This document shows positions 16,292 to 25,992 of a stretch of 55,468 bases of DNA, piece by piece. The stretch comes from Candidatus Eisenbacteria bacterium (GTDB lineage Bacteria; Desulfobacterota; Binatia; DP-6): assembly GCA_035577985.1 (NCBI GenBank), contig DATJZY010000010.1, positions 1 through 55,468 on the forward strand, given 5' to 3'. Positions within the stretch are counted from its first letter, which is position 1; each line of letters begins with the position of its first letter. The notes below the pieces were generated by a model, which saw nothing but the letters and a program-made list of their open reading frames with translations, was not told the DNA's origin and made no database searches. The position numbers were made by a program, and so were the translations under genes.

Positions 16292-17257
16292 CTACTTCCG
16301 TCGCGGCTCGGCCGTGAGGACCACGCCCTCGACCTGCTTGGTGAGCTCGCGGGGGGCGACGTGCCGGCCCGCGAGGTAGCGGCGGAAGAACGGCAACGCG
16401 TAGCGCAGGACCAGACGGTGGGCGGCGTCCTGCGAGATGTCGCCCGGGATGCAGAGGTCGAGGCCGAAGGTGGCGTTGTAGCAGTCGTCGACGACGCTCA
16501 GGTGATTGGCGGCCAGCAGCTCCACCAGGAACCGCGGCCCCGCCAGGCGATCGTACGCGCGCTGGGATTCGGCGAACCCGACCACCGTGTCGCGCTCGGA
16601 GCCGATCACCATCATCGGGATGCCGATGTCGCCCGGCATGAGGAACGCGGTGCCCCCGGGCACCAGCGCGAGCGCCGTCACGAAGCGCGGCTCCTCCTGG
16701 ACGGCGAGGAGCGTCGTGAAGCCGCCGAACGACAGCCCGCTCATCGCGACCTCGTCGGGGCGCAGGCGCCGGAAGAAGGGCGACGAGCTGTCGTCGTTGG
16801 CGGCGAGCATCGAGTCGAGCGTGAAGCGCACGTCCGGCACACGGTTGGCGGCCGAATCGAGGAAGACCTCGTTCGTGGCGCAGGTGAGACCGTCGTCGAT
16901 CGTGTTGCCGGGATGCGGCGGCGCGGCGACGACGTAGCCCTGGCTCGCCAGCGCCTTGGTGAAATAGGACGCCTCGGTCGGCCTGCCGCAGGTGCCGTGC
17001 GAGAAGACGACGAGCGGGAAGCGCCCGCGGCGAACGGTCGCGTCGCGCTGGCCGAACGCCTCCGCGATCCCCGTCTTCGGGACCGCCGGGTACCACACGA
17101 CGGTCGTGAGCACGCGCGGCAGGCCGGTCGTCACCGAGGTCTTAGTGAACGTGAGGGTGGTGACACCGACGGCGCGCCCCGATGCGGCGCCCGCGGACGC
17201 CGCAAGGGCCAGGGTCGCCGCCAAGACCACGCCGACGAGAGTCTTCCGAATCGGCAT
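16292..17257 (-). CDS. exported alpha/beta-hydrolase (lipase/dienelactone hydrolase-like)
   Basis: A 321-residue hydrolase with a signal peptide of about 25 residues (basic start, Ala/Leu core, A-G-A-A end). Catalytic parts: the oxyanion segment F-S-H-G-T-C-G near residue 88, the nucleophile elbow G-L-S-F-G-G (Ser near 173), an acid in G-S-E-R-D and a histidine in A-N-H-L-S. The layout resembles platelet-activating-factor acetylhydrolase/chlorophyllase-like enzymes that cleave lipid or polyester bonds. Cysteines at C-Y-N and D-L-C-I-P could form a disulphide. It lies 58 bp downstream of the ThiO-like gene, so it may end that operon. Confidence 0.82.
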   Translation of the reverse strand: MPIRKTLVGVVLAATLALAASAGAASGRAVGVTTLTFTKTSVTTGLPRVLTTVVWYPAVPKTGIAEAFGQRDATVRRGRFPLVVFSHGTCGRPTEASYFTKALASQGYVVAAPPHPGNTIDDGLTCATNEVFLDSAANRVPDVRFTLDSMLAANDDSSSPFFRRLRPDEVAMSGLSFGGFTTLLAVQEEPRFVTALALVPGGTAFLMPGDIGIPMMVIGSERDTVVGFAESQRAYDRLAGPRFLVELLAANHLSVVDDCYNATFGLDLCIPGDISQDAAHRLVLRYALPFFRRYLAGRHVAPRELTKQVEGVVLTAEPRRK

Positions 17258-17315
17258 TGCCGGGCCGGAAACCTACCCGGCGGCGGCCTACCGGTCCACG
17301 GCGATCTCGTGGGCT

Positions 17316-18428
17316 TCAGGCCCTGCCGGCCGGCACGAAGGGGCGCGCGGCCTGCGGTGGCGGCGTGCCGTCCACCAGGGCCGCGACGGTCCGTGCGGTC
17401 ACGGGCGCCAGCAGGATGCCGTTTCGATGGTGTCCGGTCGCGACGAGCACGTTCCCGGCGTCCCGCGCGCGACCGATGACGGGCCCGCCGCCGGGAACCG
17501 AGGGGCGAAGGCCAGCCCAGGCGCGCACGATGGGCGCGCGGAGCGCCTCGGGCGTGAGGCGGGCCAGGTGCCCCAGGAGCTGCCGCACGCCGTCGCCGGT
17601 GACGGCGCACATGAAGCCGGCGTCCTCGAACGTCGCGCCGACCCACACCTCGCCGTCGCGCCGCGGAATGAGAAACGCGTCGCCGGCGGTGAGGACGTGG
17701 CCGCAGACCGGACGCTCCGGACGTAGCGCGAGCATCTGGCCCCGGACCGGCACGACGGCGACCCCGGGGTCGACGCCGCTCGCGGCCGGTGTCCAGGGCC
17801 CGGCGGCGACGATCACCTCGCGTGGATGGATCCACTCGCCGCCCACCCGAACCCGTTCGATCCGATCGCCGCCGCGCTCGTACGCGAGCACCGGGACCCC
17901 GGGGACGATGCTCGCGCCGCGGCGCCGGGCCGACGCCGCGAGCGCTTGCGTGAAGGCGGCCGCTTCGAGCTGGGCGTCGTCCGGGAAGAGGGCCGCCCCC
18001 ACGGCGGCGTCGTTCGCTCGAGGTTCGAGCGCTCGAACCTCGGCGGCGTCCAGCCATTGCGCTCGCAGCCCCTGCGTGCGACGGCGAGTCACGCGATCGG
18101 CGAGGCGGGCGGTATCGCGCTCGTCGAACGCGAACGCCAGCACGCCGCGCGTCTCGAATCCGACGTCGAGCCCCGTCTCCTCGTGCAACGACGCGACCAG
18201 ATCGGGGAAGGCCCCGAAGCTCGCCCGCCGGAGCTCGAGCCGCTCGCCCTCGTCGCTCCCGCTCGCCACCCCGAGGGCGCCGGCCGCGGCCGAGGACGCC
18301 TGCCCGCCGATGGGGCCGCGATCGACGACCACGACCGAGCGACCCGCTCCGGCGAGCTCCCGCGCGATGGCGCAGCCGATGACCCCACCACCGACGACGA
18401 GGACGTCGGGCGTGCGCGGGACCGTCAC
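17316..18428 (-). CDS. FAD-dependent amine/glycine oxidase, ThiO-like
   Basis: A 370-residue D-amino-acid-oxidase-fold flavoenzyme. The N-terminal GGGVIGCAIARELA dinucleotide motif follows the GTG start at 18428. Later segments include AAAGALGVASG, E-V-I-V-A-A-G-P-W-T, V-R-G-Q-M-L-A-L and the C-terminal G-L-R-P-S-V-P-G-G-G-P-V-I-G and A-T-G-H-H-R-N-G-I-L-L-A-P motifs, the last typical of glycine oxidase ThiO. No other thiamine gene is present. Its start overlaps the stop of the fused ETF gene by 4 bp, so it may instead be an amine dehydrogenase feeding electrons to that ETF. A direct oxidase would not need one. Confidence 0.83.
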   Translation of the reverse strand: MTVPRTPDVLVVGGGVIGCAIARELAGAGRSVVVVDRGPIGGQASSAAAGALGVASGSDEGERLELRRASFGAFPDLVASLHEETGLDVGFETRGVLAFAFDERDTARLADRVTRRRTQGLRAQWLDAAEVRALEPRANDAAVGAALFPDDAQLEAAAFTQALAASARRRGASIVPGVPVLAYERGGDRIERVRVGGEWIHPREVIVAAGPWTPAASGVDPGVAVVPVRGQMLALRPERPVCGHVLTAGDAFLIPRRDGEVWVGATFEDAGFMCAVTGDGVRQLLGHLARLTPEALRAPIVRAWAGLRPSVPGGGPVIGRARDAGNVLVATGHHRNGILLAPVTARTVAALVDGTPPPQAARPFVPAGRA

Positions 18429-20230
18429 GGGCGCAGCGCGCTCTCGATCAGCGGCAGCACCGCATGCACGTCGGCCACCAGGCCGAGGTCGGCGACCTTC
18501 AGCACGGGCGCCTTCGGGCTCTTGTTGATGGCGACGATGGTTCCGGCGCGCCGCAGGCCGACCATGTGCTCCATGGCGCCGCTCAAGCCGAAGCCCACGT
18601 AGAGCCTCGGAGCGATCGCACGCCCCGTGAGGCCCACCTGGTGCTGGCGCGGGAGCCATCCGGCATCGGTGACCTCGCGCGTCGCGGCGACGGCGGCCTC
18701 CAGCCGCTCGGCGAGCGCGATCACGGCCTCGACGCCGTCGGGACCACCCACGCCGCGCCCGACGCCGAGGACGAGGGACGCCGTGTCGAGCGCGGCCGCG
18801 GTGTCGTCGGAGCCCGCCGCCTCGCGGACCACCCGCACCCGGCCGGCGATCTCCGGCACCGCGAGGCGCTCGACCACGGGCTTCCGTGCGGGGTCCGGAC
18901 GGGCGGGGTGGAGCATCCCAGGGCGCACCGTCGCCATCTCGGGCGCCGTCTTCGAGAGGATCGGCGCCACGATCGTCCCGCCGAAGGCGGGTTTCATCTG
19001 CCGTACCCGGTCCTCGGCGTCGACCTGGAGGTCGATCGCGTCACCCGTGAGGCCGAGCCCGAGTCTGCCGGCCACCCGCGGCGCCAGATCGCGCCCGCGC
19101 GCGGTCGACCCGAGCAGGACCAGGCGCGGTTTGCGGGCACGGATCGCGTCGGCGAGCACCGCCGCGTGCGCCTCGGTCGTATACGGGACGAGCGACGATC
19201 CCTCGGCGACGAGGATGCGATCGGCGCCGGCGGCGGCGAGCGCGTCCGCATGCTCGCCGCCGCCACCGATCACGATCGCCTCGACGGGACCGCCCAGACG
19301 GACCGCCAGCTCGGCCGCCTTGCCGAGCAGCTCCAGGGTCACCCCGCGAAGGCCGCGGCCCGCCGGCTCGACGACCACCCAGAGGGCGGGCCCCGTGCGG
19401 GCGGTCGCCGCGGGCAGGATCGGACGATCGTCGTGCGCGGTCGCGAGCGCACCCAGCGCGCGCAGGCGCTCGGCGAGCGCGTCCACCTGCGCCTGCGGGG
19501 TGTCGCCCGCGACCAGCTCGCCGCGTCGCGCGACGTCGACCTGCTCGACGCCGGCGACCCAGGTCGGCGAGCCGGCGGTGCCGACCAGCGCCGCGTCGAC
19601 GCCGAGGTCGGCGAGCGTGACGACGGCGATCGGCTTCTCGGCCGCCGCCTGCCGCTCCGCCTTGTTCGGGAATCGCTCCGGGGCGATGTCCTCCGCCGCG
19701 GTCACGAGCGCCGGCAGCGGCACGCGCACCGTTTCGTAGCCGTCGTCGGTCTCGCGTTCGGCGTCGAACGTCCGCGCCGTCGCGTCGAGCGTGATCTTGC
19801 GGACGGCCGTCGCCTGCGGGAGATCGAGCAGCTCGGCGACCTCCGGCCCGACCTGCCCCGTCTCCGCGTCGGTGCTCGCCCGCCCGACGAGCACGAGGTC
19901 GGGCGCCTCGCGCCGCAACGCCGCCGCCAGCGCGCGCGCCGTCGCGAGCGTGTCCGACCCGGCGAGCGCGGGATCCATCACGTGCACGGCGCGATCGGCC
20001 CCGAGCGCGAGGCAGACGACGAGGCTCTCGCGCGCGACCGGTGGCCCCATGGTGAGCGCGACCACCTCGCCGCCGTGTCGCTCGCGCAGCGCCGTGGCCG
20101 CACCGAGGGCGCGCTGGTCGAACCCGCTCACCTCGCCGGGCACGCCCTCACGGACGAGCCGCCGCGTTTCGGGATCGAAGCGGAGCGCGGACAGGACGGG
20201 GACGTGCTTCACGCAGACGACGATGCGCAT
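18425..20230 (-). CDS. fused electron-transfer flavoprotein (EtfB-EtfA)
   Basis: One 601-residue chain holding both ETF subunits. Residues 1 to about 255 match EtfB: V-C-V-K-H-V-P start, G-F-D-Q-R-A-L, G-S-D-T-L-A-T-A-R-A-L and the E-R-F-P-N recognition-loop-like segment. From about 283 it is EtfA: the S-T-A-R-G-R-D-L-A-P-R-V-A segment and the FAD domain G-V-G-R-G-V, Q-V-G-L-T-G-R, G-F-G-L-S-G-A-M-E-H and A-I-N-K-S-P-K-A-P. ETF carries electrons between flavin dehydrogenases and the quinone pool, and some forms bifurcate electrons. Fusion in B-A order within one ORF is uncommon. It lies 12 bp after a GlcD-type dehydrogenase gene and overlaps the ThiO-like gene. Confidence 0.9.
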   Translation of the reverse strand: MRIVVCVKHVPVLSALRFDPETRRLVREGVPGEVSGFDQRALGAATALRERHGGEVVALTMGPPVARESLVVCLALGADRAVHVMDPALAGSDTLATARALAAALRREAPDLVLVGRASTDAETGQVGPEVAELLDLPQATAVRKITLDATARTFDAERETDDGYETVRVPLPALVTAAEDIAPERFPNKAERQAAAEKPIAVVTLADLGVDAALVGTAGSPTWVAGVEQVDVARRGELVAGDTPQAQVDALAERLRALGALATAHDDRPILPAATARTGPALWVVVEPAGRGLRGVTLELLGKAAELAVRLGGPVEAIVIGGGGEHADALAAAGADRILVAEGSSLVPYTTEAHAAVLADAIRARKPRLVLLGSTARGRDLAPRVAGRLGLGLTGDAIDLQVDAEDRVRQMKPAFGGTIVAPILSKTAPEMATVRPGMLHPARPDPARKPVVERLAVPEIAGRVRVVREAAGSDDTAAALDTASLVLGVGRGVGGPDGVEAVIALAERLEAAVAATREVTDAGWLPRQHQVGLTGRAIAPRLYVGFGLSGAMEHMVGLRRAGTIVAINKSPKAPVLKVADLGLVADVHAVLPLIESALRP

Positions 20231-20242
20231 GGGGCTCCGGTT

Positions 20243-21595
20243 TCACCACATCTTCCCGGGGTTGAGAATCCCGTGCGGGTCGAAGAGGCCCTTCAGGCCC
20301 TGCATCAGCGCGAGCGCGGCCCCGTGCTCGCGGGCGGCATAGCGGCGATTGCCGAGCCCCATGCCGTGCTCGCCCGAGCACGACCCGCCGAGGCCGATCG
20401 CCGTCTCGACGAGCTCGTCGCGCGCCGCCTCGGCGGTCGGGAGCTCGGAGGGATCGGCGAGGATCAGCGCGTGCAGGATGCCGATGCCCGCGTGCCCGAA
20501 GCAGTGGACGACGACGCTCCGCTCGGCGGCGATCCGCTCGCACGCGCCGACGAGCGCCGGCAGCGCGCCGATGGGAATCGCCAGGTCGGAGCGGACGGTC
20601 GCCGCGCCGGGACGTTGCGCTTCGACCGCCCGGGTCGCGAGCTCGCGGACGGCCCATGGATCGGGGAGGTCGATCGGTGTTCCGCCCGCCCCTCCCGCGA
20701 CCTCGGCGACGCTCCCCCACACCTCGTCCACGCCGCTGCGACTCCCGTGCGCCTCGACGAGGAGCGACGGCGCCTCGCGCAGGCCGAAACCGCGGAAGCG
20801 ATTCAGGGCGGCGATCGTCGGCGCATCGAGGAACTCCACCGCGGCGACATCGAGGCCGTGGCGCGACATCTCCGCCGTCGCGCGCGCGGCCGAGACGGCG
20901 TCCGGGAACGCGAACCCGCCGCGTCGCCGCTCGGCGGGCAGGCCCGCGAGCGCGAGCGTCAGCTCGGTCATGACGCCGAGCGTCCCCTCGGAGCCGACGA
21001 GAAGCCCCAGCAGGTGGTAGCCCGACGCGCTCTTGCGGGCCCGGTTGCCGAGGCGGAGGACGTCGCCGGCTCCGGTGACGACGGTCGCGGCCCGCACGTG
21101 GTCGCGCGTGCCGCCGTACCTGACCGAGTAGATGCCGCTGGCGTTGTTCGCGACCATGCCGCCCACGGTCGCGACGTCGGCGCTGCCGCCCGGCGAGGGC
21201 GGGAAGAAGAGCCCGTGCGGTCGCAGGATGCGGTTCAGCGTCGCGTAGACGACGCCGGGCTCCACGTCGACCTGCAGGTCGTCGGCGCGCACGCCGATCA
21301 CGCGTGTCATGCGCGAGCAGTCGAGGACGATCCCACCGCGCGCCGGAATGGGATTTCCTTCGAGGCTCGATCCGGCGCCGCGCGCCGTGAGGGGGACTCC
21401 CGCGCGCGCGCAGGCGCGCACCACGAGAACGACCTCGTCGGTCGTGAGCGGCCACACCACGGCACCCGGACGCGAGGCGGGCTGCGAGGAGGCGTCGTGC
21501 GATGCGATCTCGAGGTCGCCCGGCCGCGTCGAGCAGCGATCCCCCAGCGTGGCGGAGAGCTCGCGGACGATCGCGGACAGGTCCTGTCCCGTCAT
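20243..21595 (-). CDS. FAD-linked D-2-hydroxyacid dehydrogenase (GlcD/LctD-like)
   Basis: A 450-residue PCMH-type flavoenzyme of the glycolate oxidase GlcD / D-lactate dehydrogenase group. FAD segment T-A-R-G-A-G-S-S-L-E-G-N near residue 70, then G-G-M-V-A-N-N-A-S-G near 145, L-L-V-G-S-E-G-T-L-G-V near 200, and the metal/substrate histidines in H-C-F-G-H-A-G-I-G-I-L-H and G-E-H-G-M-G near the C-terminus. It has no Fe-S extension. It is the first gene of an operon with the fused ETF, an order like that of ETF-dependent lactate dehydrogenases, so electrons probably pass to the ETF. The substrate could be lactate, glycolate or another 2-hydroxyacid. Confidence 0.88.
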   Translation of the reverse strand: MTGQDLSAIVRELSATLGDRCSTRPGDLEIASHDASSQPASRPGAVVWPLTTDEVVLVVRACARAGVPLTARGAGSSLEGNPIPARGGIVLDCSRMTRVIGVRADDLQVDVEPGVVYATLNRILRPHGLFFPPSPGGSADVATVGGMVANNASGIYSVRYGGTRDHVRAATVVTGAGDVLRLGNRARKSASGYHLLGLLVGSEGTLGVMTELTLALAGLPAERRRGGFAFPDAVSAARATAEMSRHGLDVAAVEFLDAPTIAALNRFRGFGLREAPSLLVEAHGSRSGVDEVWGSVAEVAGGAGGTPIDLPDPWAVRELATRAVEAQRPGAATVRSDLAIPIGALPALVGACERIAAERSVVVHCFGHAGIGILHALILADPSELPTAEAARDELVETAIGLGGSCSGEHGMGLGNRRYAAREHGAALALMQGLKGLFDPHGILNPGKMW

Positions 21596-21650
21596 GCTGC
21601 GCGCTTATCGCCACCACCGCGCCGCCTCAAGCCGGCCCCGAACGCGCGAA

Positions 21651-21678
21651 GGCCGACGGGACTCGCGTTCCGTCGGCC
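21651..21678. terminator. 9-bp GC hairpin between glnB and the GlcD-type gene
   Basis: GGCCGACGG (21651-21659) and CCGTCGGCC (21670-21678) pair perfectly around a 10-nt loop. On the minus strand it lies about 70 nt after the glnB stop and 56 nt before the dehydrogenase start, so it could terminate glnB transcripts or be an operator or leader hairpin for the dehydrogenase-ETF operon. No U-run follows it. Confidence 0.5.
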
Positions 21679-21748
21679 GTGGGGGGACACACACCGGACC
21701 GATCCGCTGCCGCAGGCCTGCCCGGCGTTCCGCGCTGCTTATGGCATC

Positions 21749-22108
<360 letters not shown>

Positions 22109-22110
22109 TC

Positions 22111-22126
22111 AGCAACGTCGGTGCCA
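22111..22126 (-). promoter_or_regulatory. sigma-54 (RpoN) promoter of glnB
   Basis: On the minus strand, TGGCAC, five bases (cgacg), then TTGCT match the -24/-12 consensus TGGCAC-N5-TTGCW exactly. Transcription would begin near 22101, leaving a leader of about 14 nt that contains the ribosome site. RpoN control of glnB is well known in proteobacteria, which strengthens the call. Confidence 0.75.
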
Positions 22127-22177
22127 GCCTCGGGCGGTACGCGGGCGGGCGTCTGCGGAGAGAAGGCCTCCCCGCTG

Positions 22178-22193
22178 ATGCCCGGCCGGGCAT
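22178..22193. promoter_or_regulatory. 16-bp perfect palindrome, candidate enhancer for the glnB promoter
   Basis: ATGCCCGG/CCGGGCAT is a perfect 16-bp palindrome centred about 84 bp upstream of the predicted glnB start of transcription, a usual distance for a sigma-54 activator site. It does not match the E. coli NtrC consensus, so the activator is unknown. It also lies 43 bp past the MFS gene stop and could be part of a terminator. Confidence 0.45.
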
Positions 22194-22235
22194 GCCGTGC
22201 CCAGATTCCCGGCAGGGTCGCCCGAGAGGCTCGGA

Positions 22236-23591
22236 TCAGGCGGTCACGGCCCGCCGGGCGATCTCTTCGCGCAGCGCCGCCTGTCGCTCCGGCGTGATCG
22301 GGAAGCGCCAGATGGCCCAGATCGAGACGAGCCAGATCGCAACGGGAAGCAGGCAGAAGAGCCCGCTCAGCACCCAGAGCTGCGTCGGACCATTGGGGCC
22401 AGCCGTCTTGAAGCCCACCAGGTCCAGCACTGGCAGCGCCACGCCGATGCCGAGCGCGAGGGCGAGCTTCGTGCCGATGCCCCACAGCGAGAAGAAGAGG
22501 GCCGCGCGGGGCTCCCCGCTCTCGATCATGTCCAGGTCGACGACGTCGGCGGCCATCGATCCGCCGAGCACCGCCGGCACGGCCATGCTGACGCCGGTCA
22601 TGACGTTCAGCACCGCCACCGGGAGCATCTGCTCGGCCGGGAGCCAGGGCGCGACCAGGAACCATGCGCAGCTCCACAGCCCCGAGATCGCGAGGGCCCG
22701 GTGCTTCGTGATGCGCTTGCTGAGGTTCACCCAGAACGGGATCGCGAGCACGCCGACCAGGAAGTAGATCAGCACGAGGGCCTGGGCGGAGGCGGGGAGC
22801 CGGAGCACGTGCACGTAGAAGAGCACCGCCACCGCCTGGTTGATCGCCGCCGCGAGCCCACCCAGGACCGACGCGATGAGCAGGCGGCGAAAGGGCTCGT
22901 TCCGCCACACGATCCCGAGTCCCTGACGCCACGCGAGGATGGTCGTCGCCGACGGTGGGCGCGGCGGCTCGCGCAGGGTGGCGAGCAGGAGCAGCGTGCC
23001 GATCGGGAGCAGGACGACGGTCAGCACGGCCAGCGCACGCAGTCCCGGGGCGAGTCCGGGCGGCCCGCCGAGCGCAGCGACGTACGGCACCACCGCCGAC
23101 ACGATGAGCCCCAGCACCGAGAACGCTTCGCGCGCACCGGTGATGCGCGAACGCTGGTGGTAGTCGGTCGACATCTCGGCGCCCCAGGCGGCGTACGGGA
23201 TGCTCAGGAGGGACCAGCCGACGTACAGCACGAAGATCCAGAGGAGGAGGTAGCCCGGGCTCGCTCCCGGCAGAGGCACGGGAACGAACAGCCTCCACGT
23301 GCCGATCATCATCACGACCATGCCCGCGAGGATCCAGGGACGTCGCCGCCCCCAGCGCGTCGTGCGCCGGTCCGAGAGAATCCCGATCATCGGATCGACC
23401 ACGACGTCGGCGACACGGGCGAGCATGATGACCACGCCGACGGTGGTGAGCGGGAGCCCCACTTCCGCCGCGTAGAAGGGCGCGATGTAGATCGCGAGCG
23501 GCAACCCCGTGACGGCGAGCGGCAGCGTGAGGAACCCGTAGACGAGCAGCTCCCGTGCCTTCGGCGGCGCCGGCGCGTGCGGCGAGCTCAA
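22236..23591 (-). CDS. MFS transporter, GPH (MelB-like) cation-symporter family
   Basis: A 451-residue inner-membrane carrier with about 12 hydrophobic segments. The [21 protein letters not shown] segment near residue 55 is the glycoside-pentoside-hexuronide (GPH) family signature, with its Na+/H+-linking Asp. [10 protein letters not shown] follows. The TTG at 23591 is proposed because its TTGA overlaps the P450 stop by 4 bp; the nearest ATG (23654) would overlap the P450 gene by 67 bp and add a low-complexity tail. Coupling to a P450 suggests import of the P450 substrate or export of its product. Confidence 0.85.
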   Translation of the reverse strand: MSSPHAPAPPKARELLVYGFLTLPLAVTGLPLAIYIAPFYAAEVGLPLTTVGVVIMLARVADVVVDPMIGILSDRRTTRWGRRRPWILAGMVVMMIGTWRLFVPVPLPGASPGYLLLWIFVLYVGWSLLSIPYAAWGAEMSTDYHQRSRITGAREAFSVLGLIVSAVVPYVAALGGPPGLAPGLRALAVLTVVLLPIGTLLLLATLREPPRPPSATTILAWRQGLGIVWRNEPFRRLLIASVLGGLAAAINQAVAVLFYVHVLRLPASAQALVLIYFLVGVLAIPFWVNLSKRITKHRALAISGLWSCAWFLVAPWLPAEQMLPVAVLNVMTGVSMAVPAVLGGSMAADVVDLDMIESGEPRAALFFSLWGIGTKLALALGIGVALPVLDLVGFKTAGPNGPTQLWVLSGLFCLLPVAIWLVSIWAIWRFPITPERQAALREEIARRAVTA

Positions 23592-24820
23592 CGGTGCGCC
23601 CCGAGCCGGATCGGCAGGTGGCGCAGGCCCGTGTGCTTGTTGCTCCGCGTCCACTCGGGCGCCCCGGTGAGCTCGAGGGTATCGAAGCGTGCGAGCAGCT
23701 CCTCGTACAGCACGCGCAGCTCGAGCCGCGCCAGGTTCGCGCCGAGGCAGTGATGAACGCCGTGCCCGAACCCCAGGTGCGGATTCGGGTCACGCGCCAC
23801 CTGGAAGCGCATCGCATCGCCGAACACGCGCTCGTCGCGGTTGGCGGAGGCCTCCCAGAAGACGACCTTGTCACCGGCCGCGATCGCCCGGGTGCCCAGC
23901 ATGGTCGGGCGCGTGGCGGTGCGCCGGTTGTAGGCGGCGGGGCTCGTCCAGCGCACCATCTCCTCGATCGCGCTGCCGAGCAGCGCCGGCTCGCGCTGCA
24001 GGCGCCGGAGCTCGTCCGGGTGCTGCACGAGCGCCAGGAGACCGCCCGCCGCCGTGTTGCGCGTCGTGTCCGATCCCGCCGCGAACAGGAGCGAGAAGAA
24101 GAGATGCAGCTCCTGGTCGGTCAGATGGGGCGGGTCCTGGTCGTCGAGCCGCGCCTGCGTCACGATCGACAGCATGTCGTCGGTCGGATGCGTGCGCTTC
24201 TCGGCGATGAGCGCGATGCCGTAACCGTAGAGCTGCGCCATCGCGGTGCGGAACTCGTCCGTCTCGGCGAAGGCCTCGCCCTCGCGGAAGTCGAAGCAGC
24301 GATCGGTCCACTCGAACACCCGGTGCCGATCGGCCTCGGGCACGCCCAGGAGGATGCAGATCGCCTGCATCGGCAGCTCTCCCGCGACGTCCGTCACGAA
24401 GTCGATCTCGCCGCGGCTCGCCGCGATCTCCAGCAGGTCGCGCGTGCGGCGGCGGAGGTCGTCGCCGAGCCGAGCGATCGTGCGCGGCGTGAGGCCGCGC
24501 GAGACGAGCTGGCGGACGCGGTGATGGCGCGGGTCGTCCATCATGTTGAGGACCTGGCCCGCTGCCGGCGAGTCGGGGAGGATCGTGCCGCCGTACGGGC
24601 GCGCCCCACCCGTCTCCGACGAGTAGGTCGCGGCGTCGCTCATCACCGCGAGCGACTCGGCGTGGGTCGCCACCGACCAGAAGCCCTCGCCGTCGGGCGT
24701 GTGCGCGGTGGGGGCGTGCCAATGGACGGGCGCCTCGCGGCGGTGGACGGCGAACAGCTCGTGCGGAAAGCCGTTCGCGAAGTTGTCGAGGTCGGTGAGG
24801 TCGATGTCCGCGAGCGGCAC
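23588..24820 (-). CDS. cytochrome P450
   Basis: A 410-residue soluble bacterial P450 monooxygenase. The heme loop [13 protein letters not shown] places the axial cysteine near residue 358. The I-helix A-A-G-S-D-T-T-R-N near residue 240 has the oxygen-activating acid/Thr pair, and the E-x-x-R of the K-helix reads E-E-M-V-R. The T-T-R-N form and general layout resemble CYP125/CYP124/CYP142 enzymes that oxidise sterol or branched lipid side chains, but the substrate cannot be fixed from sequence alone. The GTG start is at 24820. No ferredoxin or reductase gene is adjacent. It is followed by a coupled MFS gene. Confidence 0.93.
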   Translation of the reverse strand: MPLADIDLTDLDNFANGFPHELFAVHRREAPVHWHAPTAHTPDGEGFWSVATHAESLAVMSDAATYSSETGGARPYGGTILPDSPAAGQVLNMMDDPRHHRVRQLVSRGLTPRTIARLGDDLRRRTRDLLEIAASRGEIDFVTDVAGELPMQAICILLGVPEADRHRVFEWTDRCFDFREGEAFAETDEFRTAMAQLYGYGIALIAEKRTHPTDDMLSIVTQARLDDQDPPHLTDQELHLFFSLLFAAGSDTTRNTAAGGLLALVQHPDELRRLQREPALLGSAIEEMVRWTSPAAYNRRTATRPTMLGTRAIAAGDKVVFWEASANRDERVFGDAMRFQVARDPNPHLGFGHGVHHCLGANLARLELRVLYEELLARFDTLELTGAPEWTRSNKHTGLRHLPIRLGAHR

Positions 24821-24860
24821 CCTGCCCGGGACAGTAGTGGCGGCGCCAGCGGACCGTCAA

Positions 24861-24892
24861 CGCCGCGGGGTGCCGGAGACCACCCCGCGGCG
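24861..24892 (-). terminator. strong GC hairpin after the peroxiredoxin-dps operon
   Basis: CGCCGCGGGGTG (24861-24872) and CACCCCGCGGCG (24881-24892) form a perfect 12-bp stem with an 8-nt loop. It begins 15 nt past the dps stop on the minus strand, in the gap before the P450 gene. Only TT follows the stem, so it is a GC-hairpin terminator without a proper U-tract. Confidence 0.7.
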
Positions 24893-24906
24893 ACCGTTCG
24901 GCCGAA

Positions 24907-25380
24907 CTACTGGAGGTGCGCCTCCACGAACCAGAGCTGCTTGTCGGCGGCGCGCGAGATCTCGGTGAACAGGTCCGAGGTGTCGGCGTCACCGGCCTCG
25001 GCCGCCGTGGCGATCGCGGCGCGGAGGTTGCGCCCGTAGGCCGCGAGCGCGTCGGCGATGCGCTTCACGTGGTCCTTGCCGGCCGACACGTTGAGCGGAT
25101 ACGGCGCGAGCGTCGTCCGCTTCACGACCGTCTGCAGCGTGCCGTTCGCGGTGCCGCCGAGCTCGACCGCGCGCTCGGCGATCTCGTCGACGCCTTCCTC
25201 GACCGACTCGGCGACCTTGTCGAACAGCTCGTGCAGGGCGATGAACTGCATCCCCTTCACGTTCCAGTGGGCCTGCTTCACCTGCGCGTAGAGGTCGATC
25301 GCGTCGGCGAGGCGGGCGTTCAGGAGGTCGATCATCTTCGTCCGGGTGGGCTTGGGCAGATCGTTGCGGGTCTTGTGCAT
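24907..25380 (-). CDS. dps: Dps ferritin-like DNA-protection protein
   Basis: A 157-residue four-helix-bundle protein forming dodecamers that store iron and shield DNA from peroxide. The ferroxidase-site pattern is intact: Q-x-H-W-N (His near residue 38), then H-E-L-F-D and E-G-V-D-E-I-A-E-R of the second helix. The N-terminus has a short basic stretch that could touch DNA. It lies 24 bp downstream of the peroxiredoxin gene on the same strand and before a strong hairpin, so the two make a peroxide-defence operon, probably under the adjacent OxyR. Confidence 0.94.
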   Translation of the reverse strand: MHKTRNDLPKPTRTKMIDLLNARLADAIDLYAQVKQAHWNVKGMQFIALHELFDKVAESVEEGVDEIAERAVELGGTANGTLQTVVKRTTLAPYPLNVSAGKDHVKRIADALAAYGRNLRAAIATAAEAGDADTSDLFTEISRAADKQLWFVEAHLQ

Positions 25381-25404
25381 GGGGCTCCTTTCCGGGGCGT
25401 GGGG

Positions 25405-25944
25405 TCACGCCGCGCGCAAATTAGGGTCTCCCGGCTTCCAGTTGCAAGGTGTGAGACCGCCCGTCTGCAGCGCGGCGAGGATCCGGAGGGTCTCGTCGAC
25501 GCTGCGCCCGACGGCCAGGTCGTTGACGCTCGCGTGCCGGATCGTGCCCTCGGGGTCGACGATGAACGTCGCCCGCAGCGCGACGCCCTCGCTCGGGTGC
25601 AGCACGCCGAGCGCCGTCGCGAGCTCGCGCTTGGTGTCCGCGATCATCGGGAAGGGCAGATCACGGAGCATCGGTTCGTGCGTGCGCCACGCGAGGTGCA
25701 CGTAGTGGGTGTCGGTACTGACGCCTAGCACCTCGGCGCCGCGGGCGCGGAAGTCGGCCGTGCGGCGGCCGAACTCGGCGATCTCGGTCGGGCAGACGAA
25801 CGTGAAGTCCATGGGCCAGAAGAAGACGACCTTCCACTTGCCCGGGTACGCCTTGTCGTCGATCTCCTGGAACTCGCGGCCGGGCTCGGTCGAAACGACC
25901 GCCTGGAGCCGGAAGGCCGGAAGCTTGTCACCTACGCTACGCAT
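25405..25944 (-). CDS. two-cysteine peroxiredoxin (AhpC/Prx type)
   Basis: A 179-residue peroxidase reducing H2O2 and organic peroxides. The peroxidatic Cys51 lies in D-F-T-F-V-C-P-T-E and the resolving Cys167 in T-P-C-N-W-K-P-G-D. The conserved Arg is present in the segment after the G-V-L-H-P-S-E-G-V-A-L-R-A-T-F-I-V-D strand. The start at 25944 is fixed by an AGGAG 7-8 nt upstream. No ahpF or ahpD is in the window, so the reductant is unknown. It diverges from oxyR across about 115 bp with an OxyR-type site. Confidence 0.93.
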   Translation of the reverse strand: MRSVGDKLPAFRLQAVVSTEPGREFQEIDDKAYPGKWKVVFFWPMDFTFVCPTEIAEFGRRTADFRARGAEVLGVSTDTHYVHLAWRTHEPMLRDLPFPMIADTKRELATALGVLHPSEGVALRATFIVDPEGTIRHASVNDLAVGRSVDETLRILAALQTGGLTPCNWKPGDPNLRAA

Positions 25945-25992
25945 GTCGGATCTCCTCTCGTCTTCGGGCGGCCTCCTGGTCGCCCGGAGCAC

